This document shows, piece after piece, positions 8,735 through 18,900 of a stretch of 36,969 nt of DNA. The stretch is from Methanobacteriota archaeon (lineage in GTDB: Archaea > Thermoplasmatota > Poseidoniia > Poseidoniales > Poseidoniaceae): the NCBI GenBank assembly GCA_011526375.1, contig WTIT01000040.1:1-36969 (forward strand). Direction: 5' to 3'. How positions within the stretch are numbered: the stretch's first letter is position 1; each line of letters starts with the position of its first letter. The notes beneath the pieces were generated by a model. That model was not told the DNA's origin. It was given only the letters and a program-made list of their open reading frames with translations, and did no database searches. The position numbers and the translations under genes were made by a program.

Positions 8735-10270
8735 TTATTTCCCCCATTTAGGTAGGTTAAACGATTTATCTTCTTTTGTGAATCTTATGATTAAGATAAT
8801 TGTCAAACCTAGAAATATTATGCACGATAATATGAGAAGTATACTAACTCCATCACTGCTTGATTGTGCATCTGATTTAATTCTAATTTGAATTGAGGAT
8901 TCTGTTGAAGAACCGTCATTATCTGTAACCACAAGTGTGACATCATGATTTCCAGTTTCAGAAAAAATTGTGTTTGATAGGTTCTTACCAGTATGAATTA
9001 TCTCTCCGTCAACATACCATTGGAATACTAAATTATCTATATCATTCGATGTGTCTTGAGTCATTGAAGCGTCAATATACCACATCTTAGATGCCTCTGA
9101 AACAATAATCAACGCATCAGAAGTTTGATCTGAAGATGATTGAAGACTTATTTCAGGAGCAAGATTTTCGACAATTACCTCGTGATATTGTCTAGCATAA
9201 TGACCTACCGAATCAATTGCTAAAACAGATATGTTCCAAGTGCCTGATTGATTAAATTCAATCTTGACGCTTGAATCTGAAATATACTCACCACTGACGA
9301 GACCACGAACTACTCTATTTGGCTCGGTTATTGTCCATGTGAGTGCAACAAGTGAACTATCATAACCATCATCAACACTTGCTGCAAATACTTTTGATTC
9401 CATCTCATTAGCTTCTTGTGAACCTAAAATTGCAACTTGTGGAGGAGTAGTATCAAATGTCAAAACTTGTTCATCAACATTGGAGAATATCAAAAAAGAA
9501 TCTCTTACAAAAATTTCAAAATACCAATTTCCGTCATTCAGCCCTAGATAATCTTGATTTAATTCAACGACATAGAGACCGCTTTCGCTTAGACTATGAT
9601 TCAAGACAATTTGATTAGTCTCTGAGACACAGGAATTACCACTATATTCACAAATATCTGCCATGAATATTAATTCATTGATAATTCCATTGATGTTCAC
9701 TTCATTATTTTCAACCCTGACAACATCATAAAAGAGTAATTTCGAATTTAAGTCTTCAAAATTCTGAAAATTTGGCTCATAATTAATAATCGAAAAATGA
9801 TTACTTTGGCCTACAAACAAAACGATTGATTGCTCTGATATTTCTGGATTGTTTGGCGATACGATTGAAAATCTACATGTGCAGTTTAGTTCATTGACAG
9901 GAATTGACAGTTCCCAAAAATAAGTATCGTCGTATACTTGAACATCAGTAAATGTACTAGATGAAATTACGTTGGATGTCGATAATAGAGGACTATTGTG
10001 CTGAATGATATGATTCAACGACCAAACTAGTTCTGATACCGGTACACTTGATTGGCCTGATATATTGATATAATTTTCAAACAATAGGCCTGGATTTGTT
10101 GAGATTCCGACGCTCAAATCGTCTTGTCCGTTATCAGCAACTGAAGCAGAACTAAGTGGAAAAATAATGATTGATGTCATGAAGAAAACTGTCAGCATGG
10201 ACAGCAACTTAGGTGACATGTTGTTTTGTGGCATGGAATACTCAAGAAGTTTATCTTTACTTGTGCTCAT
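8735..10270 (-). CDS. Secreted PKD-like membrane-anchored surface protein
   Basis: A 511-residue exported protein. An N-terminal signal segment (LLSMLTVFFMTSIIIFPLSSASVA, about 22-45) is followed by several beta-sandwich modules. The clearest, about residues 395-470, has the PKD pattern (FQWYVDGEII ... SETGNHDVTLVVTDNDGSS); an earlier one ends with WNISVLAIDSVGHYARQYHEVIVEN. A C-terminal membrane helix (about 475-497) and a basic tail anchor it outside the cell. The start codon overlaps the stop of the upstream TSP3 gene in an ATGA arrangement, indicating translational coupling and a shared job. ATG codons at residues 13 and 19 could be alternative starts. Specific function unknown; adhesion or particle/polymer binding is the usual role of such modules. 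Confidence 0.8.
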   Translation of the reverse strand: MSTSKDKLLEYSMPQNNMSPKLLSMLTVFFMTSIIIFPLSSASVADNGQDDLSVGISTNPGLLFENYINISGQSSVPVSELVWSLNHIIQHNSPLLSTSNVISSSTFTDVQVYDDTYFWELSIPVNELNCTCRFSIVSPNNPEISEQSIVLFVGQSNHFSIINYEPNFQNFEDLNSKLLFYDVVRVENNEVNINGIINELIFMADICEYSGNSCVSETNQIVLNHSLSESGLYVVELNQDYLGLNDGNWYFEIFVRDSFLIFSNVDEQVLTFDTTPPQVAILGSQEANEMESKVFAASVDDGYDSSLVALTWTITEPNRVVRGLVSGEYISDSSVKIEFNQSGTWNISVLAIDSVGHYARQYHEVIVENLAPEISLQSSSDQTSDALIIVSEASKMWYIDASMTQDTSNDIDNLVFQWYVDGEIIHTGKNLSNTIFSETGNHDVTLVVTDNDGSSTESSIQIRIKSDAQSSSDGVSILLILSCIIFLGLTIILIIRFTKEDKSFNLPKWGK

Positions 10271-13200
10271 TCACTAAACGGGTCACACAATTCACCCTGA
10301 CCCGGGAAGCTAGTTGGGTCACGTGGATTTGTATCCCATTTGTACTCACAATAGTTAACGTGTCCATCTCCATCCGTATCGAACATTCTATCAGCCGCAT
10401 CATATGGATCGAAATCAAAATGATACTCCCAACCTGTTGCCATTCCGTCATCATCATGGTCTTGGAAGTAAACTTCTGGTCCATCGTTCCACTTATCACC
10501 ATCAGTATCATTTGACACTGGGTTGGTATTATTCTGCATTTCTTCATAATTAGTGTAATTAGCAAGATTCTGGTAGAATTGGGCACCATCTGGCGTGTCT
10601 GGATCTATATTGCAATCAGAAAATGAAGAATCATTGTAGCTTGGACAGTATCTCTTTATGAGACCTGTTCTGTTCAATCCATCATTGTCTGGATCCTCTT
10701 CGCCGTCCTCTATACCGTCCAAGTCGCTATCAATCATCGATGGGTCAAGAACACCTCTTGCACCGTATGCTGATAATGATTCATTGTCAACAAGTCCCGA
10801 CTCTATTGCATACTGTGAATATTTTACCTCCCACCCATCAAACAACTTATCTCCATCAGAATCCTTGTCTACGGGATTAGTATTCCACTTATCGGGTGCT
10901 TCAGCACCGTTTAGCAGTGAATCATTATCAATATCATAAACCGCATCAGGCAATCTAGCAATTGCGCTGACTTCGGATGGGTCTAGAGCCCATCTTCCAT
11001 TACAATCACACAACGGGTTATCTGGCACACTAAATCCGGTCAGGTTCATTTCGTGAATCTCAAATTGCTTTTGTTGGACAAAACCACCAAGGGTGTTTAT
11101 CCACATATATCCACCTGGACTCTTTGCACAATTGTTCGTTTGACTTGGTACGCAGTTAGGTATATTCCAACTACTAGTGGCAACCCACAGGCTGTGTGAA
11201 TTGGTATTATCTTCCTCTGATTGTACTTGCATCTCCCAGCCATCTAACATACCATCGGAGTCTGTATCATTAACTAACGGATGGGTAGCCTCTTGGAAAG
11301 GACGCGGAATATACAACACTTCGTTGCCATCCTTTAGCCCATCACCATCGGTATCGGAATTATTGGCGTGGGTCCTAAATCCATCCTTACCGACTATAAC
11401 TTCCTCACCATCTTCAAGACCATCATTGTCAGTATCAAAAGCACACGGACTTGTTGTGTATGCTTCACCGCCTCCTAGTGGCCATTGCAAGGTTCCACCA
11501 CCGCCAGTTGCTTCAAACTGGTCATCCAATCCATCTCCGTCAGTATCTGGGTTAGAAGCATTGGAACCAGAGTCACACAAAGAAGAGTATTCAACGAAAT
11601 CAGATAACCCATCAGAGTCCGTATCTGGCAGTCCTGGATCAGAAACCACGAGAGTAATTTCAACACCACGGTTAACAACTAATATTTCCCAGCCGAATAC
11701 TTCGATTCCATCTATTAGACCATCATTGTCAGTATCTGGATCCATAGGATCTGTTGACCTTCCGATTATTAGACTTGGATCACCATTTTCATCAAATGGT
11801 TCATTATTTTTGAATTTCGCCTCATATTCGTCCTCGTTGGTGAATCTCTCATTATCTTCAACCACAACAAACCACACTGTATCTCTTGATGTGATAACTT
11901 GGTCTTCTGTCACATACATTTGGTATATTGTACCAGAAGAAGGAGCTTTGATGTTAACTGTTTCAGTTTGTCCACCGGCGATAGTGTATTCGCCAATAAC
12001 CACAGTTTCACCGACAGCAACGGTATCGCCAATAGCATATCTTACTGTTCTTACCCTTGTATTGAATATCAATTCTTCATAAGTAGCGGAACCATCACCA
12101 TCACGATCCCAACCATCCATGTCAGGGTCATCATCGCCATTACTGCTATCTCTTGGGTTTAACCCGTTATTAGTTTCCCAGCCGTCTGGCATACCATCTT
12201 GATCGGTGTCTTCTAACCATGGAGAAGTGAAGTTTTCAGCTCCAAATTGTTCTGCAGAGCCATACTCTTCAAGGTTGTTTAAGCCATCATCATCCCAATC
12301 GAAGAAACCATCAGATGGATCACTCGGGTCAAGGACATTAGTAACTTCTAGTCGGTTGAGACCCAAGCCATTGATGACATTTGTTGATGGGAAGATAGAG
12401 TAACAGTATTCGTATCCATCCGGCATTCCGTCTCCATCAGAATCCCAATCCGACGGGCCATTAAGTAGTCCGTCTCCATCGTCATCAAGATAGAACCATG
12501 AGGTATTCTTGTTCATGAATGGTGCATCAAAGGCAAATGTTTGGGAATTATCATCTTTGATTGGTTCGTTACAGTTACGGTAAACCAACTGACCGTTTCT
12601 GTCAAAACCTTGGGTTATGCCAACAGAGGTTGTTCTTTGCAGTTGTTCCCGAGATATTTCCTCGGCATCAGTGAGCAAATCACCATCAGAATCTTCAGCA
12701 GTTGGATCAGTACCAAATAACTCCTCTTGGAAATTGGCTAAGCCATCATTATCGTAATCTAGCACATTATCGCAAGAATGTTCCCCGAAACCGTTACCAA
12801 GTTCCTCCCATGATGGGGTGTCTTCATCAATATTGTAATACTCTCTTAAGTTACTTTTCAAGTCAGCTGTTAACAATACGCAATCCCAATTGCCGTTTAA
12901 TGGATCAAACAGCGTAAAAGAACCACCTGGAATTTCGACGTCAATCATATAGGTTGATTCCCACTTATCATTCAAGCCATCATTGTCTGTATCAGATCTC
13001 TGCGGGTCTGTTCCGAGTTCTTGCTCTTGTTGATTTGTCAACCCATCATTATCAGGATCGCCGTTAGGACCCTGATTAGGATCTGGCCATGAATCGGTTT
13101 CATTTTCTTGATCTGCTTCCTCAACATCAGCTTCTCCTGGGTCTTGTTCGAGAGGGTCAGATTCACCATCATCTAGAGGATTCAAGCCATGCTCTACTTC

Positions 13201-13476
13201 CCAACCATCACTCATGCCATCACCGTCAGTATCCTCATCTAATGGATCTGTACCATATTGAGTTTCTTCGAGGACATCAGCCAAGCCATCATTATCTGAA
13301 TCGATTGCCTCATTGGTGGTAATTCCGTCACCAGATATTTCTTCCTCAACAGCGCTATCGAAGTTTCCAAGACCTTCACTGGTTTGCAGCACCCCGGAAA
13401 CGCCGACAAATATAGAACCAAAAATTAAAGTTGAAACAATTGCAACATAGGCCATTTGATTTGGGTTTAGAGACAT
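10267..13476 (-). CDS. Giant secreted thrombospondin type 3 repeat protein
   Basis: About 1069 residues. An N-terminal hydrophobic segment (about 6-30) acts as signal or anchor; no C-terminal helix is seen. The rest carries about two dozen acidic calcium loops of the DxDxDGxxDxxE type (for example DTDGDGMSDGWE, DTDNDGLNDKWE, DSDGDGMPDGYE), often followed by GTDP or GLNP as in TSP3 arrays. Spacers contain a few cysteines that could form disulfides. A segment at about residues 475-542 breaks the pattern and looks like a biotinyl/lipoyl-type barrel-sandwich domain. A GTG at 13485 is in frame, but ATG 13476 has AGGAG eight bases upstream and is the better start. The stop overlaps the downstream PKD-like gene by 4 bp. 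It is probably a calcium-stiffened cell-surface stalk or adhesin; ligand unknown. Confidence 0.88.
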   Translation of the reverse strand: MSLNPNQMAYVAIVSTLIFGSIFVGVSGVLQTSEGLGNFDSAVEEEISGDGITTNEAIDSDNDGLADVLEETQYGTDPLDEDTDGDGMSDGWEVEHGLNPLDDGESDPLEQDPGEADVEEADQENETDSWPDPNQGPNGDPDNDGLTNQQEQELGTDPQRSDTDNDGLNDKWESTYMIDVEIPGGSFTLFDPLNGNWDCVLLTADLKSNLREYYNIDEDTPSWEELGNGFGEHSCDNVLDYDNDGLANFQEELFGTDPTAEDSDGDLLTDAEEISREQLQRTTSVGITQGFDRNGQLVYRNCNEPIKDDNSQTFAFDAPFMNKNTSWFYLDDDGDGLLNGPSDWDSDGDGMPDGYEYCYSIFPSTNVINGLGLNRLEVTNVLDPSDPSDGFFDWDDDGLNNLEEYGSAEQFGAENFTSPWLEDTDQDGMPDGWETNNGLNPRDSSNGDDDPDMDGWDRDGDGSATYEELIFNTRVRTVRYAIGDTVAVGETVVIGEYTIAGGQTETVNIKAPSSGTIYQMYVTEDQVITSRDTVWFVVVEDNERFTNEDEYEAKFKNNEPFDENGDPSLIIGRSTDPMDPDTDNDGLIDGIEVFGWEILVVNRGVEITLVVSDPGLPDTDSDGLSDFVEYSSLCDSGSNASNPDTDGDGLDDQFEATGGGGTLQWPLGGGEAYTTSPCAFDTDNDGLEDGEEVIVGKDGFRTHANNSDTDGDGLKDGNEVLYIPRPFQEATHPLVNDTDSDGMLDGWEMQVQSEEDNTNSHSLWVATSSWNIPNCVPSQTNNCAKSPGGYMWINTLGGFVQQKQFEIHEMNLTGFSVPDNPLCDCNGRWALDPSEVSAIARLPDAVYDIDNDSLLNGAEAPDKWNTNPVDKDSDGDKLFDGWEVKYSQYAIESGLVDNESLSAYGARGVLDPSMIDSDLDGIEDGEEDPDNDGLNRTGLIKRYCPSYNDSSFSDCNIDPDTPDGAQFYQNLANYTNYEEMQNNTNPVSNDTDGDKWNDGPEVYFQDHDDDGMATGWEYHFDFDPYDAADRMFDTDGDGHVNYCEYKWDTNPRDPTSFPGQGELCDPFSE
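11851..12054 (-). other. Barrel-sandwich (biotinyl/lipoyl-like) segment in TSP3 protein
   Basis: Within the TSP3 gene, this stretch encodes GDTVAVGETVVIGEY followed by VNIKAPSSGTIYQMYVTED and DTVWFVVVEDN. The order GDxVxxGxxV, then IxAPxxGxI, then DxVxxxxxVxxVxVxE matches the hammerhead fold of biotinyl/lipoyl domains and HlyD-type adaptor proteins. There is no lysine at the turn where lipoate or biotin would sit (the turn reads YTIAGGQTET), so it is probably not modified. It replaces calcium loops for about 68 residues. Assignment is by pattern only. Confidence 0.45.
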
Positions 13477-13561
13477 AATAATCACTCCTAAGAATTCGGC
13501 TAATTTCCTCTCGACATCTATCGGTTATAGAGGTTAAGCATCCATGTTCCATTGTTGATTA

Positions 13562-14617
13562 TCAAATATAGGTCAAAAGTGAGCTTATTTTTACACTAAT
13601 TGCATTGTTTGATATTTGTATTTCACATTTGCATTTTTTCCCATTTGCTCGCTCCCAAATACCGCACAACTTTCCTATAACTATCGGTGCATTGGGCTCC
13701 AAAGATACCTCGAAATGGTCAATATCATCTTGATTATGTAAGTAGATAAGTGAACCCAAACCATATGGATTAAGATGTGAAGAAATTACAGAATCCCAAT
13801 TATTTTGTTCGTTCAGATAGACGAATGCATCTCCAGATAAGAATAATTCTTTGAATGATTCTAACACAATAGAAAATGAACCGTAGATTCTATTGTCAAT
13901 TCCATCAAGTTGCCAACTATCTGATAATTTACTTGATATCTTATCGGTATAACCTCCCAAATTGAAGATTAGCCTATTGATAAAATCACATGGCAAGACA
14001 TAGGATACAAGGCCATTCAATGCCCATCCGACTTCTTGTCTCTCGATCAAATTGCCAACACCAACTTCTTGTTTGTTAACCATGTAGTTCCACGGCGTAC
14101 ATTCTAATTTTAGCGGTGGAGATATTTCTTTTTGCAGTTTTTCCAATTCACAAAGTATCAATTTTTCTTGAACCTGCTTCCATTGGATTCGACTACGAGA
14201 TCCTTGTTCAAACTCAGTTAAAGATAAATAAAATCCTGCTATGATTGAGGGATAAACGTTGGTAATTATGCTGTGATTATTACTATCAAAAGACCCCCAA
14301 CCAAATAATTGCCAATAATTCGCCAATAATTTTGACCGCTTCCTATTAGCGAAAAAACCGAAATTAATTTTAGATAAAGGTGATAAAATTAGTTCGAAAG
14401 AATCGGCTGCCGAATTGTGTAAAATTCTACCAATCGGAACTCCGATATTACTCTCAAGTAATGAAACAAAATTTTGCAATTCATTTTCTTGACATATGTA
14501 CCAATAATTGCCTTCTGCGTCGATTATTCTGCCATTACCTCCGCTTGAGAAGTGCCGTTGGAATCTAGATGTCAAATCAACATCATGTAATTGATTTTCG
14601 TCGTCAACAATTGGCAT
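13562..14617 (-). CDS. Hypothetical protein downstream of glyA
   Basis: I do not recognise this 351-residue protein. It has no signal peptide or membrane helix and is mixed alpha/beta in appearance, with an unusually high share of Asn, Ser, Ile and Leu. The most distinctive stretches are GNGRIIDAEGNYWYICQENELQNFVSLLES near the N-terminus (split here only for description) and KKCKCEIQIS near the C-terminus. It starts with ATG 14617, 9 bp after glyA, so it is very likely on the glyA transcript, though no ribosome site is evident. The 85-bp gap after it holds the leader of the TSP3 gene. The tight link to glyA does not by itself reveal a role. Confidence 0.7.
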   Translation of the reverse strand: MPIVDDENQLHDVDLTSRFQRHFSSGGNGRIIDAEGNYWYICQENELQNFVSLLESNIGVPIGRILHNSAADSFELILSPLSKINFGFFANRKRSKLLANYWQLFGWGSFDSNNHSIITNVYPSIIAGFYLSLTEFEQGSRSRIQWKQVQEKLILCELEKLQKEISPPLKLECTPWNYMVNKQEVGVGNLIERQEVGWALNGLVSYVLPCDFINRLIFNLGGYTDKISSKLSDSWQLDGIDNRIYGSFSIVLESFKELFLSGDAFVYLNEQNNWDSVISSHLNPYGLGSLIYLHNQDDIDHFEVSLEPNAPIVIGKLCGIWERANGKKCKCEIQISNNAISVKISSLLTYI

Positions 14618-14626
14618 AAAAACACA

Positions 14627-15943
14627 TCAGAGGATATAACCTGATTGCTCCTCTTCGTTAAAGCAATAGCGAATAATGTGGAAATTGGATTTCAATTGTG
14701 AAACATCTTTTTTGACGTTAAGTGGATTTTCACCATGAAGCAAAATTCTAGCAAAAAACCTAGCAACCTCTGCCATTTCATTTTTGCCCATACCTACTCT
14801 CGTCAATTCTTGTACGCCAAGTCTCAATCCAGAAGGAGAAAGGGCTTTTGTGTCCCCAGGCAACATATTCATGTTTGTTATAATGCCAGAATCCTCGAGA
14901 AGTTTAGCAGCTTTAGCCCCGGCACCCGAATCAATTTCACCATGCCTTGTTAGAACTTGATGGGATGCAGTATAATTTCTACCCTCTGCTAATACATCAA
15001 AGCCTTCTGCAGCTAATGACTCACCCAAATGCCTTGCGTTGGCTACCACATCTCTTGCGTATTGTTCACCATATTCTTCAAATTCTGCTAGTGCTACAAC
15101 TTTGCCAGCAACATGGTGTAGGTGATAAGATGAACAGACCCCAGGGAAGATTGCGTTGTTCAACTTTCTATGTATCGCATTATCTTCGCTAGATGAAAGT
15201 AAGAACCCACCCTGAGGGCCGGGGAAAGTCTTGTGTGATGAGCCTGTCATTATGTCTGCGCCCTCTCTAAGTGGGTCTTGAAATTGGCCACCAGCAATCA
15301 AACCTAGCACATGCGCTCCATCGTACATTACTGTGGCACCCACTTCGTGTGCTGCTGCTGAAATTTCTTCAAGTGGGGTTGGGAAGAGGAATACTGATTG
15401 ACCAATCAAGCAAACCTTTGGATTAATTTCTCGAATCAAATCACATGCACCATCGATATCTGGTTCCATACGGTCAATATCCCAAGGATAAGTCGACAAA
15501 TCAAGATCTCTTAATCCAACAGCACCCATTCTAGCGTGGGATATATGACCTCCGTCAGCTGTTGAGACAGCAGTTATTTTGTCTCCAGGTTTTGCCAGTG
15601 CCTTTAGTGCTGCTATGTTAGAAACCGTACCGGATGTTGATTGAATATTGGCAAAGTTAGCTTTGAATACTTTTTTTGCCAAGTCTATGCCAAGGCTTTC
15701 GATTGTATCAAAATCATCACAGCCTTGATAGTATCTTTTACCTGGCAAACCTTCAGCATATCGTCCGTGTAAATCACTACATACTACTTTTTGTACCATA
15801 GGAGATACAATATTTTCTGAAGCAATCATACCTAGCCCATTACGATATAAATTACCACTGGATTTGGTTGCTTCTAGGACTGCTTCAGCCTTTGTCAAGT
15901 TATCTTGGCTTGGTTTCCATGACCCCGGTACATCTACTGCCAT
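14627..15943 (-). CDS. glyA: Serine hydroxymethyltransferase
   Basis: A 438-residue PLP enzyme that converts serine and a tetrahydropterin to glycine and the methylene carrier. The N-terminal IASENIVSP and GLPGKRYYQGCDDFDTIE blocks are diagnostic. The PLP site shows Asp208 and His211 (MYDGAHVLGL) and the Schiff-base lysine Lys238 in TGSSHKTFPGPQGG. The sequence is of the archaeal branch (HKTFPGPQGG rather than the bacterial HKTLRGPRGG). It starts with ATG 15943, 49 bp after the giant membrane protein, and is followed at 9 bp by an unknown gene. Together with SerA at 27.7-28.7 kb it covers serine/glycine formation. Confidence 0.96.
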   Translation of the reverse strand: MAVDVPGSWKPSQDNLTKAEAVLEATKSSGNLYRNGLGMIASENIVSPMVQKVVCSDLHGRYAEGLPGKRYYQGCDDFDTIESLGIDLAKKVFKANFANIQSTSGTVSNIAALKALAKPGDKITAVSTADGGHISHARMGAVGLRDLDLSTYPWDIDRMEPDIDGACDLIREINPKVCLIGQSVFLFPTPLEEISAAAHEVGATVMYDGAHVLGLIAGGQFQDPLREGADIMTGSSHKTFPGPQGGFLLSSSEDNAIHRKLNNAIFPGVCSSYHLHHVAGKVVALAEFEEYGEQYARDVVANARHLGESLAAEGFDVLAEGRNYTASHQVLTRHGEIDSGAGAKAAKLLEDSGIITNMNMLPGDTKALSPSGLRLGVQELTRVGMGKNEMAEVARFFARILLHGENPLNVKKDVSQLKSNFHIIRYCFNEEEQSGYIL

Positions 15944-15992
15944 AGAGTGGGGTTATCGATACGGTCTTTGAACAAATTGATTCCTAGTTTCT

Positions 15993-18900
15993 CTATTTTC
16001 TACTAGGTGGCCGTCTTCTAGTATCTCTTACTTTTGACTTGGGTTCAAATTTGGGTTTAGATGAATTACGCTCTGAAATCCTGGTATTTGTCGGAATTCC
16101 TCTCCTACCTAAATCGAGTGTATGAACAGGTTTAGAGGCACCGGGTATTTGCCCAGTAGGGCGTGCACCAACGCCCTTCTTTCGGTCAATGTAACTTGGA
16201 CGGCCACGATAAGCAACCTTACCAATCAATCTTTCAAGTGCTGCTGTTTCGGCTCCGTCTTCTTTTGGACGCTTTAACCACCATCCCTCACCAAGTGGCT
16301 TGAGTCTAGGTGGTCTTGCTTTACTCATCTTGCCGCTTCGTCGCTTTAGTCTAGATTTAATCGCTTTATCAGAGTCTTTTGGTAAATGTTCAGTCATCCA
16401 CCCAGGAAGACCAACATCGAGTATTATACCATTCACGGAGACGAGTATTCCTGAGATTAACAAGTGAGTACCGACAGGGATATTCGACCTATCCGGTGCT
16501 ACTTTGAATCGCTTCATACGCTTGGCATAAGCAACCATAGCCTTTTGATCTCTGTGCCGGATTAATTTTCGTTGTTGCCTCAGTACTCTTCTGCTTGTTG
16601 AGTGACCAAATAACAAAAGTACGGTGGCGACCAAGCCCTCCATTTGACCAACTTCTGTGTAAATATATATTCCAGAAAGTAGGAATGTTGGCACTAATAT
16701 GAAAAAGTTGAAAATTATTGATAAACGTCCGCTCTGATATTTTGGAGTCATTTGTTTCCTAGTCGCTTCGTGAGCTGCTATTAGCAGATTAGCATTGATA
16801 GCCTCATCCATTCCGCCTTTTACACCAAGAGCAGCAACAGAATTACATGGTGCTTGATTTATCCATTTCTTCATGGTCTTGCCTTCACCATTCACTAAGG
16901 CAACCTCAAACTCTTCAGCATCTACTGGCAGCCCCAAAATTGCGGATAACGCTAACACTCTTGGGTCATTCTTATCACTTTTAATCAACTCCTCCAATAT
17001 TGATTTAGCACTGTGCCAATCACCTTTGTCTACTAAGCACAGGGCCGCAGCAATCCTAGGTCTAACACCGGTGGGGTCAGCTCTAACCAATTTTAACGCG
17101 AGTTCTAAAGCATCATCATGCATTCTTTGAGCGCGCATCAATGAAATCATTGACAACTGAGCAACCCTCGACAATCTATCTTTACCAAGGAAATCTGTGC
17201 TTGGTTTGGGATTCCATCCACGCATCATCTGAATTTGTTGCTGTAGATTGTTTATACAAGGATTGTTTTCCCAGTCCCAAAAATCATCTTCAGTAACATT
17301 TCCAGTAAATGGATCTAGCCACTCGCAAACAAAGGCTAGTAGTTCTGGCTCGTCATATCCTTCCGGCTGTTCCAAACCATGCAAAGCATCTCTTGCAGCA
17401 TCAAGTCTTCTTGAAGCAATATGACCAGTGGCTATTATCATCCTTGCAACATCATCATCCCCACCCGCTTGGGCAAGGACTTTCCTTGCTTCTTCAATTG
17501 CTGATGGCCAAAGTCCTCTAATTGCTTGTTCCCACATTCTTGCTCTGGCCTTTTCAAATCTCACAACCGATTGGTCACCATCGATTGAACGCATTTGAAA
17601 TCGTATCAATGTATCTAAGTCTTCAACTAGAGCGGCCTCTTCTACCAAGGTCCTCATCCAATCACCACCAGCCAACCTCACTGCGCCTTCTCGTCTTTCG
17701 TCTGGATTCAAATCGAATCTTAATTCTCGAAGAGAACCAAAACGGATAATTGATACCAACCATGTCAACAAGAATACTAATTGACCAACGGCAATGAACA
17801 TCCAAGTTGCTAACAGACGCATTTCCTCATTAAATCCGTACTCATTTTCTAAGGTTTGAGTAAATGGCATTAAATCGCCAAACTCCTTGTAACAAACGAG
17901 TAACAGGAGCAGAACTGTATATCCGGAAAAACCGGCAAATGCAAATTTTAGTTGACGTGTTTGTGCCTCTACCTCTGTTCTGATATCGCGAGGGCTGTCG
18001 ATAATTACCCCAAAGACGCCACCAAAACTCTGTCCGCCAAGCATTAAGTTTCTCGTTAATTCAAAGATAAACGCTAGCCCAACAATTGCAATATTGAGGG
18101 ATAGATATAGTGACAAAAATTGCGGTAGACTTTTGACAAACTCCCAGTGGAATAATATCTCTGAAATTAAGTCAATGCGGACATAAATGGAGTGCCCAAT
18201 AATTCCACCGTAATTCAATACCTCTGCTGAATTATCAGGGTTTTGTAACAATATGTATAACACTGTAACAATACCATTCAATGCCGTTACAGGCATGGTC
18301 AATAGGAAAATAACTAGCAGTAGAGAGAATAGCCGGTTGAAAAATCGGGGTTTATCTGGATCTATCGGATTCCTTCTACCGTTAGCGGTTCGCCATTTGC
18401 CAATAAGTAGCATATTCCATGACGCCCCCATTATTCTGCCATAAGCAAAGATTGTCGGTGACATAAAGACCAACATTGCCAAGGCTAGCCAAAATGGCTC
18501 TATTACTCCGCTACTTGATTCTTGCAGACCATACATCAAAGACGCAATTGTGATGCCAATTATGATAAAAAGTGTCAGGGTTCTACGGAAGAAACCCAAT
18601 ATTGCATTGGTATTAGATGGCCTCTGATTCCTTGATAATTGGGCATTCATAGTTTCCCAAGGCGAAATTAAGATTGGAATTGCTACTAGTAAACCAATTA
18701 TGTATAGTGATGGAGTGTAGAAAAAGTCTGGCGCAAATATGAACTCACCAATCAATATCAATACTCCAGTCATCCCCATCATATACAATCCTAAACCGTA
18801 ACCTACCGAGCCTTCTGAAAGTAAATCTCGTGCATCTTCGAGGTCCCTAGTTACTCGATGAACCTCGTACAAATCGTCATCAATCTCGAATGCTACTTGT

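Noticed and set aside
8735-8765. Terminal residues of the PKD-like protein as a sorting signal
   Set aside because: The tail after the last helix is short and basic (ending NLPKWGK), the ordinary positive-inside pattern; no known archaeosortase motif such as PGF is present.
11177-12082. A 301-codon plus-strand open frame inside the TSP3 gene
   Set aside because: It mirrors the Asp/Gly-rich calcium repeats (GAT/GAC/GGT read backwards give ATC/GTC/ACC), yielding a Ser/Pro-rich low-complexity product with no domain. It is a shadow of the true gene.
10267-13476. Repeated DNA units that could be taken for a repeat array or CRISPR
   Set aside because: The repeats are protein-level calcium loops with variable spacing and codons, not identical DNA repeats with unique spacers.
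15983-16007. CCTAGT ... ACTAGG inverted repeat at the end of the giant membrane protein gene
   Set aside because: Only 6-bp arms with a 13-base loop and no T-run after it on the minus strand; too weak to call a terminator.
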